Source: Siphonodentalium dalli (taxonomy: Eukaryota; Mollusca; Scaphopoda; Gadilida; Siphonodentaliidae). From it: a DNA stretch of 64,000 nt. The notes below the pieces were generated by a model. The model did not search any database and was not told the origin of the DNA. It saw only the letters and a program-made list of their open reading frames with translations. Numbering within the stretch: the first letter of the stretch is position 1; the number at the start of each line of letters is the position of its first letter. The position numbers were made by a program, and so were the translations under genes. Positions 35,028-47,379 of this stretch are shown here, piece by piece. Where the stretch lies: assembly GCA_032622095.1 (NCBI GenBank), contig CP136063.1:120486723-120550722 (forward strand), given 5' to 3'.

Positions 35028-35619
35028 ACTTTGTTGTTTGAACTTTGTGCTATTTATGTGCGCTATTAACCGTTCCATACACATGTTTACAACGTATAAA
35101 TTGTATTTTTTGTTTTACCTGTCGACATCTGTATCTTGTTATTATTATATGATTTTATCTTAATAAACTTAATAAAACGCATCATTCTCTTTATATAACG
35201 CAACTACTCTTGGTATCAGTATAAAATACGATGGTATACCAGCATCTCAAGGCTAACTGAGATTTGGCACTAAATTGACCATCAACGTTCAAACTGAAAG
35301 GGTTAAGCATTATTTTAGGCCTAGTTCTAAGTCGTAATGCGAGGTCGGGTCGGTGGTCATGCAGGCATACATAAAAGTTAATTCGTACACTGGTTCATAT
35401 GCACATTTTCCTTTTTGGTATTACTATAGGCTCTAGGCCTACTAGTTGATGCTGGTTGATGTCTGAAAAAAGATAAATTTAAGTTTGTGTAATTTTTTAT
35501 TCTACTGTAGGCCCTAACACTGGCCCTAGTTATTTTTTGTTGTCATTCCAGGGGATTCAACATATTTTTCATCTACTCACCAGCTGTTCTCACACAGATG
35601 AATAGGCTGGGTTATAAAT
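35028..35619. other. 3' flank of relic, no gene
   Basis: Contains two overlapping AATAAA polyadenylation-like signals near 35162-35177. Nothing else recognised. Confidence 0.4.
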
Positions 35620-36190
35620 TTACCAATATAATCACATAATATTCTACCTTTGTTGATTGCTTAGAGTTCAATTTTGCACATGTTTGTTAACAGGAAGTAA
35701 CATTTAATTTGGTCTTTCAAAGAAGGGACCAATATAGAGCGGTTGGTCGTTTTTACAGAGGGGACCAACATAAAGCTTTGATGTTTTGAGGTGGGTGTCT
35801 AAAATTTTATGAAAAAAAAATGCAAGAAAGGGTGGGTGGGTGTAAAAAAATGGAAATGTAAAAAAAAGACCCCCACGTCTCGCAACTTTTTTACGCCCCC
35901 CCCCCCCCTGATATAATCACATAAATTCTACCTTTGTTGATTGCTTAGAGTTCAATTTTGCACATGTTTGTTAACAGGAAGTAACATTTAATTTGGTCTT
36001 TCAAAGAAGGGACATATATAGAGCGGTTGGTCGTTTTTACAGAGGGGACCAACATAAAGCTTTGATGTTTTGGGGTGGGTGTCTAAAATTTTATGAAAAA
36101 AAAATGCAAGAAAGGGTGGGTGGGTGTAAAAAAAATGGAAATGTAAAAAAAAGACCCCCACGTCTCGCAACTTTTTTATGGCCCCCCCCT
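35620..36190. repeat. Two tandem 284-bp copies ending in poly-C
   Basis: 'TTGCTTAGAGTTCAATTTTG' starts at 35657 and 35941. Both copies run through 'GAGCGGTTGGTCGTTTTTAC', 'AGGGTGGGTGGGTGTAAAAA' and 'GACCCCCACGTCTCGCAAC' to a poly-C run (about 35896-35909 and 36181-36188). Near-identical, so a recent duplication. Open frames on both strands are artefacts. Confidence 0.92.
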
Positions 36191-37899
36191 TTAACACTAA
36201 AACAGAGATTTGCGGGGGGAAATTCACTGTAAACAGCTGTATATGAATTTCTGTCCATACTATTTATCATGGATGTTAACATGGACATGTAAATAGGAAT
36301 GAGTCATTTTGAGGTCATTTGTCCAAAAAAACATGGCTGCCAGCGGCCATCTTGGATTTCAAAATTTGCAACAAATACAACACGATAACTGCCTGCAGTC
36401 AGTTTACCAGCTAGAATTACATTATTTCTCTCATTCAAAGTGGTTTTGAAGCCCAACTCATTGCCAAAATACTAACGAGAGGCCGATCACGATCGGCAGA
36501 TGTTTAACCCATACCTTGGCGATAGCGATCTTTTTATGAGTGCAAGAATTTCAACAATTCACAGCGTACTATTATTTATTAGTTTCATAGTGGAATCAGA
36601 CATATTGAGCAACTTGCTCATTTAAACACAATAGGAAGATGGATATGACATTCGATTTCAACCTATTCAGTCACTCCAACAGAGATACATGTATGTGTGA
36701 TAGATTGATAAAGATAATTATACCCAAACACAGTCAGACAGATGCACCATAGCTGTTAAAGATATAATTGTTACAATATTAACATCATAATAACTCTATT
36801 TATTTAATTCTTACAATGGAACCTGAGTCATAACAGATTATGTTGTTGTGTTAGCTGCATAGTAAAAGTTATGGGATGATTGAGATTAGAGACCAACAAA
36901 CACCTGAACATCTATTTAAGTGAGGGGTGTATAGACCTTGATATTAAATATGATTGATAATGGTTGGATATAAAATATTTTAATACAGAATTATCAGATA
37001 ACTAAAGGAGAGATATGAGAAGGGTCAAATTGAAAATATTAGAGTCATAACATTGGATCGCGTACAGTATACATGTACCTATGGTTAATTTTATTCTAAG
37101 CTGATCATTGGAAAGATACAATGTCTGTAACAGCAGAAATATTATTAAATATTGGGTTAATATTCTCAAAACCATTCAATCAATACCAAAATCTATACGC
37201 ATGAAGAATGTATCACAATCAACCTGAATGAGATTATAAAAGTGATTGGGTGAAAAATATTTGACCAAAAAGTCAGCTTCAAGAATACCTGAACCATTAT
37301 TATTATCCTGCAGCCCAAATGCAATAGAGGGAATTTCAAAATAAGATATATCCTCAAATGATGAATATTCAATTGGTGGCTTATAATTAATAGAAATTCT
37401 TAGGCAACCTGGCCTAAGGCGAAAGAGATAATTTAAAATCTGCGTATCAGATATTATGTGTCTATGGAATAGGTTAATTTTAATCCTGAAATACATGCAA
37501 GTGAAAAGTGGATCACGATCAACCTGGACATAGAATAGGAGAATGAACATATGATGTGTGGAGAGTGTTAATCATTTTCAATGACATCATATGATGGAAC
37601 TAATGTGTGGATAAATTGTTTTCTCAAGATAAGACAACAGTGTCTCTGTAAACAACAATTCTCTAAACAGCCATGCTCCAGAACATCCTTCACATGGACA
37701 ATGGACTATTTGTATTAATGCCATGAACATGTTTCAACAGGTTGGGTTAAATTACTAGTGCACACAAACTGGAGTAAAGTATCATCAATCACTTAAATTT
37801 GACAGCTCTGGGAGCAGCAGTGGTTTAGCAAAGAGTATCCAGTGTCATTTTCTGATCCCAATAAAGCAGATTACTGTGTAAAGTTGTTTGTCTTAAATT
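36191..37899. other. Intron sequence, no gene
   Basis: 36295-36372 is one lone inverted copy of the 160-bp family core ('AACATGGCTGCCAGCGGCCA' then TCTTGGATTTC). The minus-strand frame at 37176-37550 (124 codons) has no domain and no exon borders, and is not called. Confidence 0.4.
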
Positions 37900-39052
37900 C
37901 TCACAGGGCATATACAATAGGTAGTAAATTACTTGAATTATAAAGGGCCATAACTCTGTTAAAATATATCGGATCAAACCCAAATTTGAACTTGATCTGT
38001 ATTTCGGGGTGAGGACCACATGTACCAAATTTGGTGTAGATCAGACGAAAAATGTTTTGAGTTCTAAGTAAAAATAAGTTTGAAAAGGGTTAATTATACG
38101 ATACCAAAAACCATACAGATAAAGAACGTGCTAAGAAAAACCTTGGTAAGAAATATGAGGCATATCAGAAGAAAACAGTTTGACTTACATGTAGATGGAT
38201 CAGATAGCATTTGTGTGCAGGGTTAATTATTTTCTAAACCGATCAACCGATCGATACCAAAAACTATACAGGTGAGGGGTGTGTCATTATAAACCTACAT
38301 ATCAAATATGAAAACAATCGGACAAAAAATAATTTGGTTACAGCATCGGATAGCTCATGCCTATGTGCGGATGCAAAGTGTTAATAATTTCTAAACCGAT
38401 CAACCGATCGATACCAAAAACTATACAGGTGAGGAGTGTGTCATCATAAACATGGGAGTAAAAAATAACTCTAATTCCCATAATACAGATTTACTGCTCT
38501 CAGAGCTAAACTGATACCACTGGTAATTAATTGTAGACTGCTATGGTTATCTGTTCAATTCTTAGTTGAAAAAGGGCCATAACTCTGGTATAAAATGTTG
38601 GATATAACCCATATTCAAACTCGATCTGTATTTTGAGTTGAGAAACTCGCATACCAAATTTGGTTCCGATCAGATAAAACAAAATTTGAGTTATGGCAGC
38701 ATGCATGAATTCTAAGTCGAAAAAGGGCCATAACTCCATTGAAAAATATCGGATCAAACCCATATTCGAACTCGATCTGTATTTTGGTCCGAGAAACTTG
38801 CATACCAAATTTGATTCTGATCAGATAAATTTTTTTTGAGTTATGGTAGCATGCATGAATTCTAAGTCGAAAAAGGGCCATAACTCCGTGAAAAAAACTC
38901 GGATCGAACCCATATTCGAACTCGATCTGTATTTGGTGCTGACAAATTCATATACAAAATTTGGTTCCGATCAGATATAAAATGTTCGAGTTATCGCACC
39001 ATGCGTAAAGTGTCTACAGACAGACAGACAGACGGACGGACGGACGGACGGA
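37900..39052. repeat. 'GGGCCATAACTC' tandem family with GACA/GACG tail
   Basis: 'AAAGGGCCATAACTC' recurs at about 37942, 38571, 38722 and 38872 (last steps about 150 bp), each followed by 'TCGGATC(A/G)AACCCA', 'AACT(C/T)GATCTGTATTT' and 'CCGATCAGAT'. Between the first two copies are two diverged blocks with 'AAACCGATCAACCGATCGAT'. The family ends in a (GACA)n(GACG)n microsatellite at about 39015-39052. I associate this arrangement with bivalve and gastropod genomes. Confidence 0.8.
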
Positions 39053-40380
39053 CTAACGACGAGTGGTCAATCCGGGCAACGACACTATGTTTACCATACT
39101 ATGGTATGGGTAAACATAAAAAAACAAGCAGGAATTTTTTTTTTTAGTTGCGGAAAAAATTGCTTGTTGGTGGCTTTGATACCCCCCCCCCCCCATTGTG
39201 CATGGAACAATAATCTTGAGGCATGACAGTTGTGTTACCAATATTTATTATTGATCAGCATGGTTCAAAAATAATTTAGCAGAAACAACATTGCTTCTGA
39301 CAACATCCAATCACCGAGCCTACTTATCTCGACAGTGGTAATTAGTTGGTATTACTGTATACTGAGCCTACTTATTAAGATAGTGGTAATTAGTCGGTCT
39401 CACAACTGGGCTCTTTAGGGAATATCCAACCACTTTCTGTTTGATACTGATTCCAGAGTACTTTTCGATGAGGAATTCAGTGGTGCCAACCGATTTTTGA
39501 TAAAAGGGGCCCAAATTCCATTTTTAAGGGCCTGAACCCCAATTTTGGGGTTCAGCACTTTTATCTCAAAGTTGAGCCCCCAATTAGAATTTTATTGACC
39601 TATATGCATCATTGCCACATACAGGTATCATTTCTGATATTTTCTATACCATTATCGGATGGGATTGACCTTCAAGGAGCTCTTGACCCTGAAAATCCAA
39701 AATAGCTGACTTCAAATTTGCAAAAATTAGCAGTCAAGAATAATTAAAATTGTACTACCTATAGAATTATTTTCATCTTTAAAGGATCAGCACCTTTGTG
39801 CTGAAAAAATGTCTCATGAGTGCTTAACAAGGTTTTTGGATGGAATATATTGGTCGTAGAATGAAAAACAGACATTTTCCCAATAACAAAGATGTTGAGG
39901 AAATCATCAATTATAGGGTATTTGATCAGTAACATAAAACTCCAGCAAAAAGGTTACCTAGTGATAAAATTTGAATGTAGATGTGAGTAGTTCATCCTTT
40001 GTTATCCAGATTTCATGGCCTTTGATGTGAGATGGCTGCCAAAATGGTTATAAATGGGATGACATATATCACATTATCAATATAAATGAGTTCAATGTGT
40101 TATTTTCTTTAAACTTATGGGAGAACAGGATTTTTTTATGGTATTCTAATGTTGAATTGAATTATACTCAGCCCACAAGTAGGTTTAGTAAATGTTGAGT
40201 TACTCCAATTCGATCAATCATTATGATTCGGTAGTTGAGCAGGTTGTGTCTTTATCAGTCTCACAGCAATTTTGATTGGCTGCACCATCATTTTGAATAA
40301 AGGTTCTACAATTTCCCTAACATGTACATTACTTTAGAACAAATAATGGCTAGCCTGGCATGATCGCCTATACTTATATC

Positions 40381-42823
40381 TTAAGGCCCTGCGAACCGTT
40401 CGAGGTTCGGTTCGGTTCAAAACCGCTGTGATGATTCGGTCCGGTTCGAAACCTTAAGACGGGATTCGTTTATATCGAACCTTTTCTTTAGTCCCGCAAA
40501 ATGGACAAATTTTGCGTACTGGGAATTGTTTATTGATTATATACCGTATATTAATTGGTTTACATACAACTGTGTGATACTATGATTTTATGTTTACATT
40601 GGACATAATTACTTTGATCATTACTCGGGCGGGGTAACTGGGTGATATTTCATTGAACGGGTCTTTTGGCATAACTTTATTCCGCTCCCGCTAAACGGTC
40701 CAGTCGGACATGTCAAATTCGTGATAATTAATTAGTAAAACTATAACATTTCTATCTCAGTCAAAGTTCTACCTCGTCAAAGTTTGTTTTATTCTCCATA
40801 TAACTTTACTAATAGACATAATTATACCTAACAAACGAGACAATAAGTTATGATTATTGATGAATACAGATCGAACAAGCTTTTTTGAATTCCGTAAACT
40901 GGCTGAAAGTGAATAGGTATTTCCGGCAGCCTTCTGTGTCAACAATTGGAGTCAACCAATCACAGTGAGGAGAAGGTGTGGCCATTGTTTATCAGCATAA
41001 ATGATTGACATGATTATGTAACCCGATGTGCTTTGTCTTGTGACACTTGTTGCTACAACGCGACGTCGGCACGCTTTGATCTTTGTCATGTGTCGTCGCA
41101 GTTACAGATTGACGAGTCTGTTAATAGTTACCGAGTTATGCCACGTGGCGCGTTCATGCAGTCAGTGTGTTAGGAGTTCAATGCGTCGTTTATCGCGTTG
41201 TTTACATTGTACATATGTACTACTGGAAGCTTGACCGATGATTCAATCAGACATCTGTCTCACTTACTGTTAGAATAAGTCATAAGTTATTATTTTTCAT
41301 GAGTGATGCTCAGTGAGCGGACGCGGGTATATACGGAGAATGATAATCGGATATTTGTTTTAATCGGGGTTATGTAATATAATGTATGGACATAAACGGA
41401 ACATAAAATCAACGTTTTATCGGATTGTCATTCATCTCCAATATAAAATAATTCTTCAACATGTAATTATCTTATATCGTATACGATAAATTTGTATATA
41501 ACACGTTGATTGTACTATTATAATGATTCACATACGTTCTAACTGGCTACAGCATGAACGCGCCACTACTAGTACGTCGCTTGGACTCTCTTCAATGACA
41601 CGGTCGGTAATTGGGTTCGAGGTTCGGTTCGATTCGAAACCAAGACGATGATTCGGTTTCAAGGTTCGGTTCGACCTAAATTATAAGGTTCGCAGGGCCC
41701 TATTATATCTAGAGGTGCCAAGATTATTGATTTTGATAATCGATAATCAGTCGTCAATAATCGATTGATAATACCTAATATTACTAAAATCATTGGAAGT
41801 ATACCGTAATATGGCCTATTGCCTGGGTGCTCATTAACTCAATAACTGCACTGTCGCTGGTCGTTTGAGACATTGGCTGATGTAATTTTTACGTTTAATG
41901 ACTAATGAGCACAATGTATTGAATACCAGCACAGTTCTCGGCGATGTTATGGTTATAATATTTGTGAGTTCATTAGAACGAACGTAGCGATTAATTTCAG
42001 TTTTAGGAGTAGCCACATATACAAACAATACAAAAGTAGGAATGAACGATGGTCCGCCGGTGGTTCCTAAAGAAGGAATCAAATGTTATGGAAACTATAT
42101 AATAAGTTTCATCAAACTTCCAGAGCGTGGTTAACAATCACAAACGTGTGCCCCCACCTGCAAATTGCACGACTCAGAACAAGCTAAGTATTTGATAACA
42201 GTCTGTTTCATTCAGCATTCACCACACGATATGCGATAGCCTTTACTAGTAACTTCTAAGTATACATTTTACTTATACAAACATAGTACACTCGCAATGC
42301 AATTGCGGAGAACATCACTGACAAACATGCCATATATATATTGTTCCCTGGTTTTAGAGAGAATGTGAATCAACTTCCCATTGGTCCAATCAGATTCAAG
42401 GGCGAGTGCATTCGGTTCATTGAACACAGTGACAGTCGGCACATTTCAAAGACATATTGCCACCTTTCAAGTATATTAAAATATACAATGATGTCGCAAT
42501 GTGTTCAAATCTGCAGTGCCGCCAATTTGTAGAATATACAACGATCCAACGAGAAACCATGTCGCATTATCAAATGAACTGCCGACTGTTTGCAACATAT
42601 ATCGGTAGTACTCATGTTATTTGAATCTCTTTGGTACGCGATCAAAGGATGTTAACACCTCGGTTGTAGATTGAACTGATTAAAATAGACACGGTATTCA
42701 ATAATACCCGGCATCTTCTGACGTCCGATATAAATAACGCAGATTAATCGACGATGGAAATGGTAATCGATTATCGGCTTTATCAACGGTTCATCGATTA
42801 TACGATTAATCGTGGCACCCCTA
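40381..42823. mobile_element. Outer hAT element, split by a second hAT at its first base
   Basis: The body 41710-42823 starts TAGAGGTGCCA and ends TGGCACCCCTA, inverted ends of hAT type with subterminal AATCGAT/ATCGATT repeats. Its target duplication is CTTATATC at 40373-40380 and 42824-42831, an exact 8-bp match only if the inner hAT element (40382-41702) is removed. Without that insert it is about 1,114 bp. No coding region. Confidence 0.9.
40382..41702. mobile_element. Inner hAT element, 1,321 bp, with exact 8-bp target duplication
   Basis: Starts TAAGGCCCTGCGAACC and ends GGTTCGCAGGGCCCTA (inverted, one mismatch). TTATATCT flanks both sides (40374-40381, 41703-41710). Subterminal zones are rich in GGTTCGGTTC-type repeats. 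The ends resemble those of the hAT at 27596-29010 (TAGGGYCCTGCGAA), so both belong to one superfamily branch. No transposase frame remains. Confidence 0.95.
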
Positions 42824-42831
42824 CTTATATC

Positions 42832-45299
42832 CTGATTTAGTGTTTTTTTTAATGAATTTGAACATATATGTATATGTACACGTAGATGTATATTTGCCCT
42901 AAATTGTTTCTGGTTCAAATTTGTGAGTTTGTAAAAAAACAAGTCATAAGAAAGAACGCAGTTGCAGTAATATTAAAAGATATTGTCCTGTTCAAAACTA
43001 AAAAAATGCATGTCTATTGGTTACTGGTGTGATATCCAGTAATAAAGACTGAAAATAATCCTTCAGTTTATTTTATAAGGGCTTTAGACCAGTTACCGGT
43101 ATAATAAATCTACACATTAAAAATATAGGGCTTCCATACATACAGAATATTTTCCAACTTGACAACCGTTCCTTGTGTTCAACTGAGTGAGTTCATGTGA
43201 GGTTCATGGAAATTTATTTGGCAAGCTTGATTCTTAAGTGTCTAGCTTTATGGGCTTGAAATTCAGAACGCAATCCTGTTGCATTGTGAGTTCAGAGTGA
43301 GTTAGAAGAAAAATACAAGCATCAGTTGATATGCAGATATAAATTCATACCAGACAAATCTATATTCTGGAGGTAGCCACGCTATGCAATACTCTCTCAT
43401 GTTTCAACATATCAAGGGAAAATGATCACATTACCAATGACTATTTAATGCTGTTAAATTTTATAAAGTACAGCCCATTTGAAACTGGTTTGAATGTTGT
43501 AATGCAATATAGATCTCCATTATATTTGCATATTTAATTTTTCATTTCATCCCTTTAAATTGACTTTTATTTTTTGATGTCAGTAAAAGAACTGTAAACG
43601 GTTTGGTTTGATGTTATAGGCACAGGAGATATATATATACATATACTTTACATATAAAATATTGTGCACCCCGCAGGTACATGTATGTGTGTCGGTCACT
43701 TTAGGTGTGTGATGTACATGCAGTAACTATATTCTAGTGAAATTTATGGTCTGCACTCTGCAGTATTTCCAAAAAACATGCTATGGCCATGCCTACATAT
43801 ACATGTAAACTTATTCTAACACTATGATTGTCAGGTTATAATCCATGTTTGAGGAAAGTTAATATGTATTTTTCATTTGTGTTGCATTTGTCAATATTAA
43901 TGGGTTCCAGGAGCCCAGATGTTACTAGTGTAGAGCCCATTTAATTTTCATGAGACTGGTGGACTGCATGTCCATACTCCTAAATAAACATCACTCTTAT
44001 CAGACCAAGACGGTATTGTGTAGGTTTTCAACAACCGGACTAGAATTATATTTAAAAAAGACTCAACCATTATTTTCCACTGCCATATATGTCACAATAT
44101 ATTCATTTGGCAGTATTCATCCCAAGTTTAGTGGTGATGCAAATAAATTTGCTATGATACTCAGGTAGAGCAAAGCGATCTGAACAAATCGAGGATAAGC
44201 CACTATGTGTAGAAAACATTAAAAAATATGTATATTGTGAAATATTTTAATAATGGCTGCTGGTTGTTACAAACTGGCCATAATTGAGATGACTATTCCT
44301 GTTGTTTACCTATACCAAACATCAGCGTACACATTATTAAATATTTTGAAATACATATGTTCTTGAATGTTTCATACAGACACTGACTTTTGCACAAATT
44401 GCTCGGATCAGCCAAACAATGCAAAAATAACCAACTTTAGGTAAAATGATGGTACTCTTTCTTAACAGAATCGCTTTGACCTACAAACATCATAGCAATC
44501 CAGCATGATATAAAATTAGCAGAGCCACTTAATCTGGGGTGGTATTGAAAATGAAAATATCTTTAAAATGGTAAGTTATGAGGGCTATTGGCTATTATGA
44601 AGAATTGTGTTAGTGAAATTATAGACCCTCATCTTCTTCAACCTGCAAGTGCTGCAACTATCATGGCCAATAAAAACTAATGTGGGACTGACAAAGGCTT
44701 ATTCTACTATTGATTGAATAGTGATGATCCCGTCATTTCCTAAATCTTTTTGTGAGATGAGTTGTCCTTATGGAAGAATTGATTACTTCTGAAATATATA
44801 CTGGTATATATGGTCACCTCTTATCTGATTACAACATGTTTATACTATGAACAGATGCAATACCCATCTTAAGATCGCAACATATGGTTGCTGCATGAAG
44901 CAAACAGCTGGTCATTCTATTTAGTAAAAGTGTTTAGCGTATTCCATAGCTTGGTCACTTAAATCAGATCAGCTGTTAAATGTTGATAACAAATTTTGAA
45001 AACCTGTTTGATCAATCTGTACATTTCTGTTGATTAGAGCACAATCGTTACCTGATTTTCGGTAAAGCACACCAATTTCCAAGGCATGTTCAAAGTCGGG
45101 AAGGGCATATGTTGTGTGTCGGGTCAACCATGCTCAGCAGCGATTTTCAGCTAATCCCATTGTGTGTGGTCAATTGTGCTCCAAGTCGGGCATGCGCATA
45201 GTTCTTTACTATAATAAATCTCGTCTTTGACTCAATTGATTCTGGTAAAGAACTATGCTCCATAACCCTTACTTATTAAAATAAATATCAAACTAAAAT
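42832..45299. other. Interior of the long-TIR element, no gene
   Basis: Six-frame reading shows no frame above 75 codons and no motif. Contains a small inverted pair at 45193-45262 (AAAGAACTATG-type arms). Otherwise anonymous. Confidence 0.45.
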
Positions 45300-46394
45300 G
45301 CAATTCAACATTAGAATACCATAAAAGACATACTGTTCTCCTATTAGCTATAGTTTAAATGAAATGCCATATTGCATTCATTTACAATGATATAAATATG
45401 ATATATGCCACCCCATCTATAGCCATTTTGGCAGCCATCTCAAATCAAAGGAAGTGAAATCAATATAAAAAGGATGAACTACTCATAAATACATGTATAT
45501 ATTCATATCATATCATTAGCTACCCTTGTTTGCAGCAGTGTTTGCACTACTAAACAATTACCCTAAAATTTATGATTTCATCAACATCTTGGTTATTGAG
45601 AAAATGCCAGTTTTCCATTCTACGGCCAGTACATTCCATCCAAAACCTTGTTGAGCACTCATGAGTGGAAGCACAATGGTGCTGATAGTTTAAAGATGAA
45701 AAAAATTCCATACGTTGCACTATTTTAATTATTGTTGACTTTGCTAAATTTTTGCTAATTTTGAAGTCGGCCATTTTGGATTTTCAGGGTCAAGAGCTCC
45801 TTGAAGGTCAATCCCATCCTATAATGCTATAGAAAATATCAGAAATGATACCTGTATGTGGCAATAATGCATATAAGTCATTAAAATTCTAATTGGGGGC
45901 TCAACTTTGAGAAAAAAGGGTTGAACCCCAAAATTGGGGTTCAGGCCCTTAAAAATAGAATTTGGGCCCCTTTTATCAAAAATCGGTCGGCACCGCTAAA
46001 TTCCTCATTCAAAAATTTAAATAAATGTGATCCATCAGGCTGTCCAAAATCTGTTGTAAAAAATTTGCTAGACTAGACTAAATTACAATTTTACCATTTC
46101 AATAATTGCTCATAAATAAGAACAAATATTTCATATCCCAAGGTCCATATCAGCCGGGCTCCGTATAAGCCAAGATCCATGTCAGCCATGGGTCATATCA
46201 ACCAGCAGTCATCTTAAAACAGTTAACCTCAGGCTGATTGTCTGGCATAAATTGGGTTACTGGCATATTTTCCAAATAAAATTTAGTATAAATAGGCTTC
46301 CCCACATTACCTTACCTGTAGCGTTTCACATTAAATACTTCTATGATTAACCCTTCCATGGCTGGAGCTTCCTGACATTTTGCGAAAACCCTGT

Positions 46395-46542
46395 GCCAAT
46401 GCATTCTCTTATATATGCGAGTCTCCCATAGCGAGCCTTACATATATAAGAGAATACATTGGCCTAACAATATTTACCTTGACCTTGTAAGCCAATGCAT
46501 TCTTTTATATGGGAGACTCACATATAAAGATAATGCACTGGC
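46395..46542. repeat. Two related hairpin repeats
   Basis: 46395-46463 folds as 'GCCAATGCATTCTCTTATAT' against its complement near 46440-46463. 46491-46542 is a second, shorter version with the same arms. Both loops hold GGGAGACTC-type sequence. A third relative lies at 58651-58710, where it is cut by another repeat. Confidence 0.8.
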
Positions 46543-46668
46543 ACAGGATATCTAATGCTCCACCAGAGCAGCTACGGTCATTAAAGGGTTAATAGGATTG
46601 CAAGGTGGATGATAGGTTACAAACTGATCTAACAAATAAAATAAGAGGTTGAAAAACTATTGACAAAC

Positions 46669-46796
46669 TTTTTGAATTTCTGGTCGGATTTCGATTGGTT
46701 GAGGAACTCCATGCTCTCTCCATTCTCCATCATGCTGAGAATCTGGTCCAGTTCAGGTTTAATCTGCTCATCTACCGACTCCAACTGCTTCATCAG
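46669..46796 (-). CDS. UTP3: UTP3 internal exon (end of Sas10/C1D domain)
   Basis: Acceptor 'ttttccag' ends at 46797. The reading frame starts in phase 0 with LMKQLESVDEQIKPELDQIL, the counterpart of UTP3 LINKLSVVDQKLSSEIRHLL, then continues through MMENGESMEFLNQSKSDQKF. The donor is a weaker 'CAAAAA|GTTTGT' at 46668, chosen because it leaves two bases (AA) that join the first base of the 19794 exon as Lys. Without it the frame reads into an unrelated stop about 40 nt on. The following intron is 26.9 kb and full of transposons. Confidence 0.88.
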
Positions 46797-47379
46797 CTGG
46801 AAAAGAGTGCTCATAGTAAAACGTTATTCCCTTTAGTAGAATTCATAACTAGAAAAAATTGCCCATGACTATTTTCAAACTCTACCTGTTTTTTCTTATA
46901 GACTCAAATATGAACCACATATCAAATTAAGTTAAATATTATTCAACGTATCACATGGACAACTGAAAAACTTTGATTTATAAGTCGAAAGAGAAGCATA
47001 ACTCCATCAAAATCTTGTTCTAAAAAACAAACTACATACAAAATCCCATGGAATTCTGATTTGATATCGTTGAAGTTGTTATCCCGAAAACCTGGACGGA
47101 CTCACAGACATCGTGATTTTAACAGTGTGGAAAATTAGGTGTCTATTCCCAGGGCAAGTTATATCTATATCCCAAAAACTCATGAAAATCATTTAGTGAC
47201 ACACATATTTTATTTTAAAGGTAAAAATATAATTTTTGAAAAACACACATGGATCACTGAGGAAAATAGCAATGTTCTAAAAATAATAACAAATGTTGTC
47301 CCAGTTTTAGTTCAGTCTTCGATTCAGTTATATTATTTTTAAAGTTTAAATGTTTAAGTGATACCAGAGGTCAACACAA
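46797..47379. other. Intron sequence, no gene
   Basis: AT-rich with no repeat end or frame recognised. Confidence 0.35.

Larger units (their letters stand above)
39471..46009. mobile_element. Large element with ~700-bp terminal inverted repeats
   Basis: Left arm 39471-40165 and right arm 45300-46009 are inverted copies. Matching landmarks include 'GAGGAATT(C/T)AG(T/C)GGTGCC', 'CCGATTTTTGATAAAAGGGG', 'TCAAGGAGCTCTTGACCCTG' and 'TTTTATGGTATTCTAATGTT'. The two nested hAT insertions (40381-42823) lie between the arms. The remaining 2.5-kb centre (42832-45299) has no transposase frame, so this is a foldback or long-TIR non-autonomous element of unknown superfamily. Arms differ at several percent by eye, so the insertion is not recent. 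Confidence 0.85.

Noticed and set aside
37176-37550. Minus-strand 124-codon frame
   Set aside because: AT-rich, no family resemblance, no exon signals.
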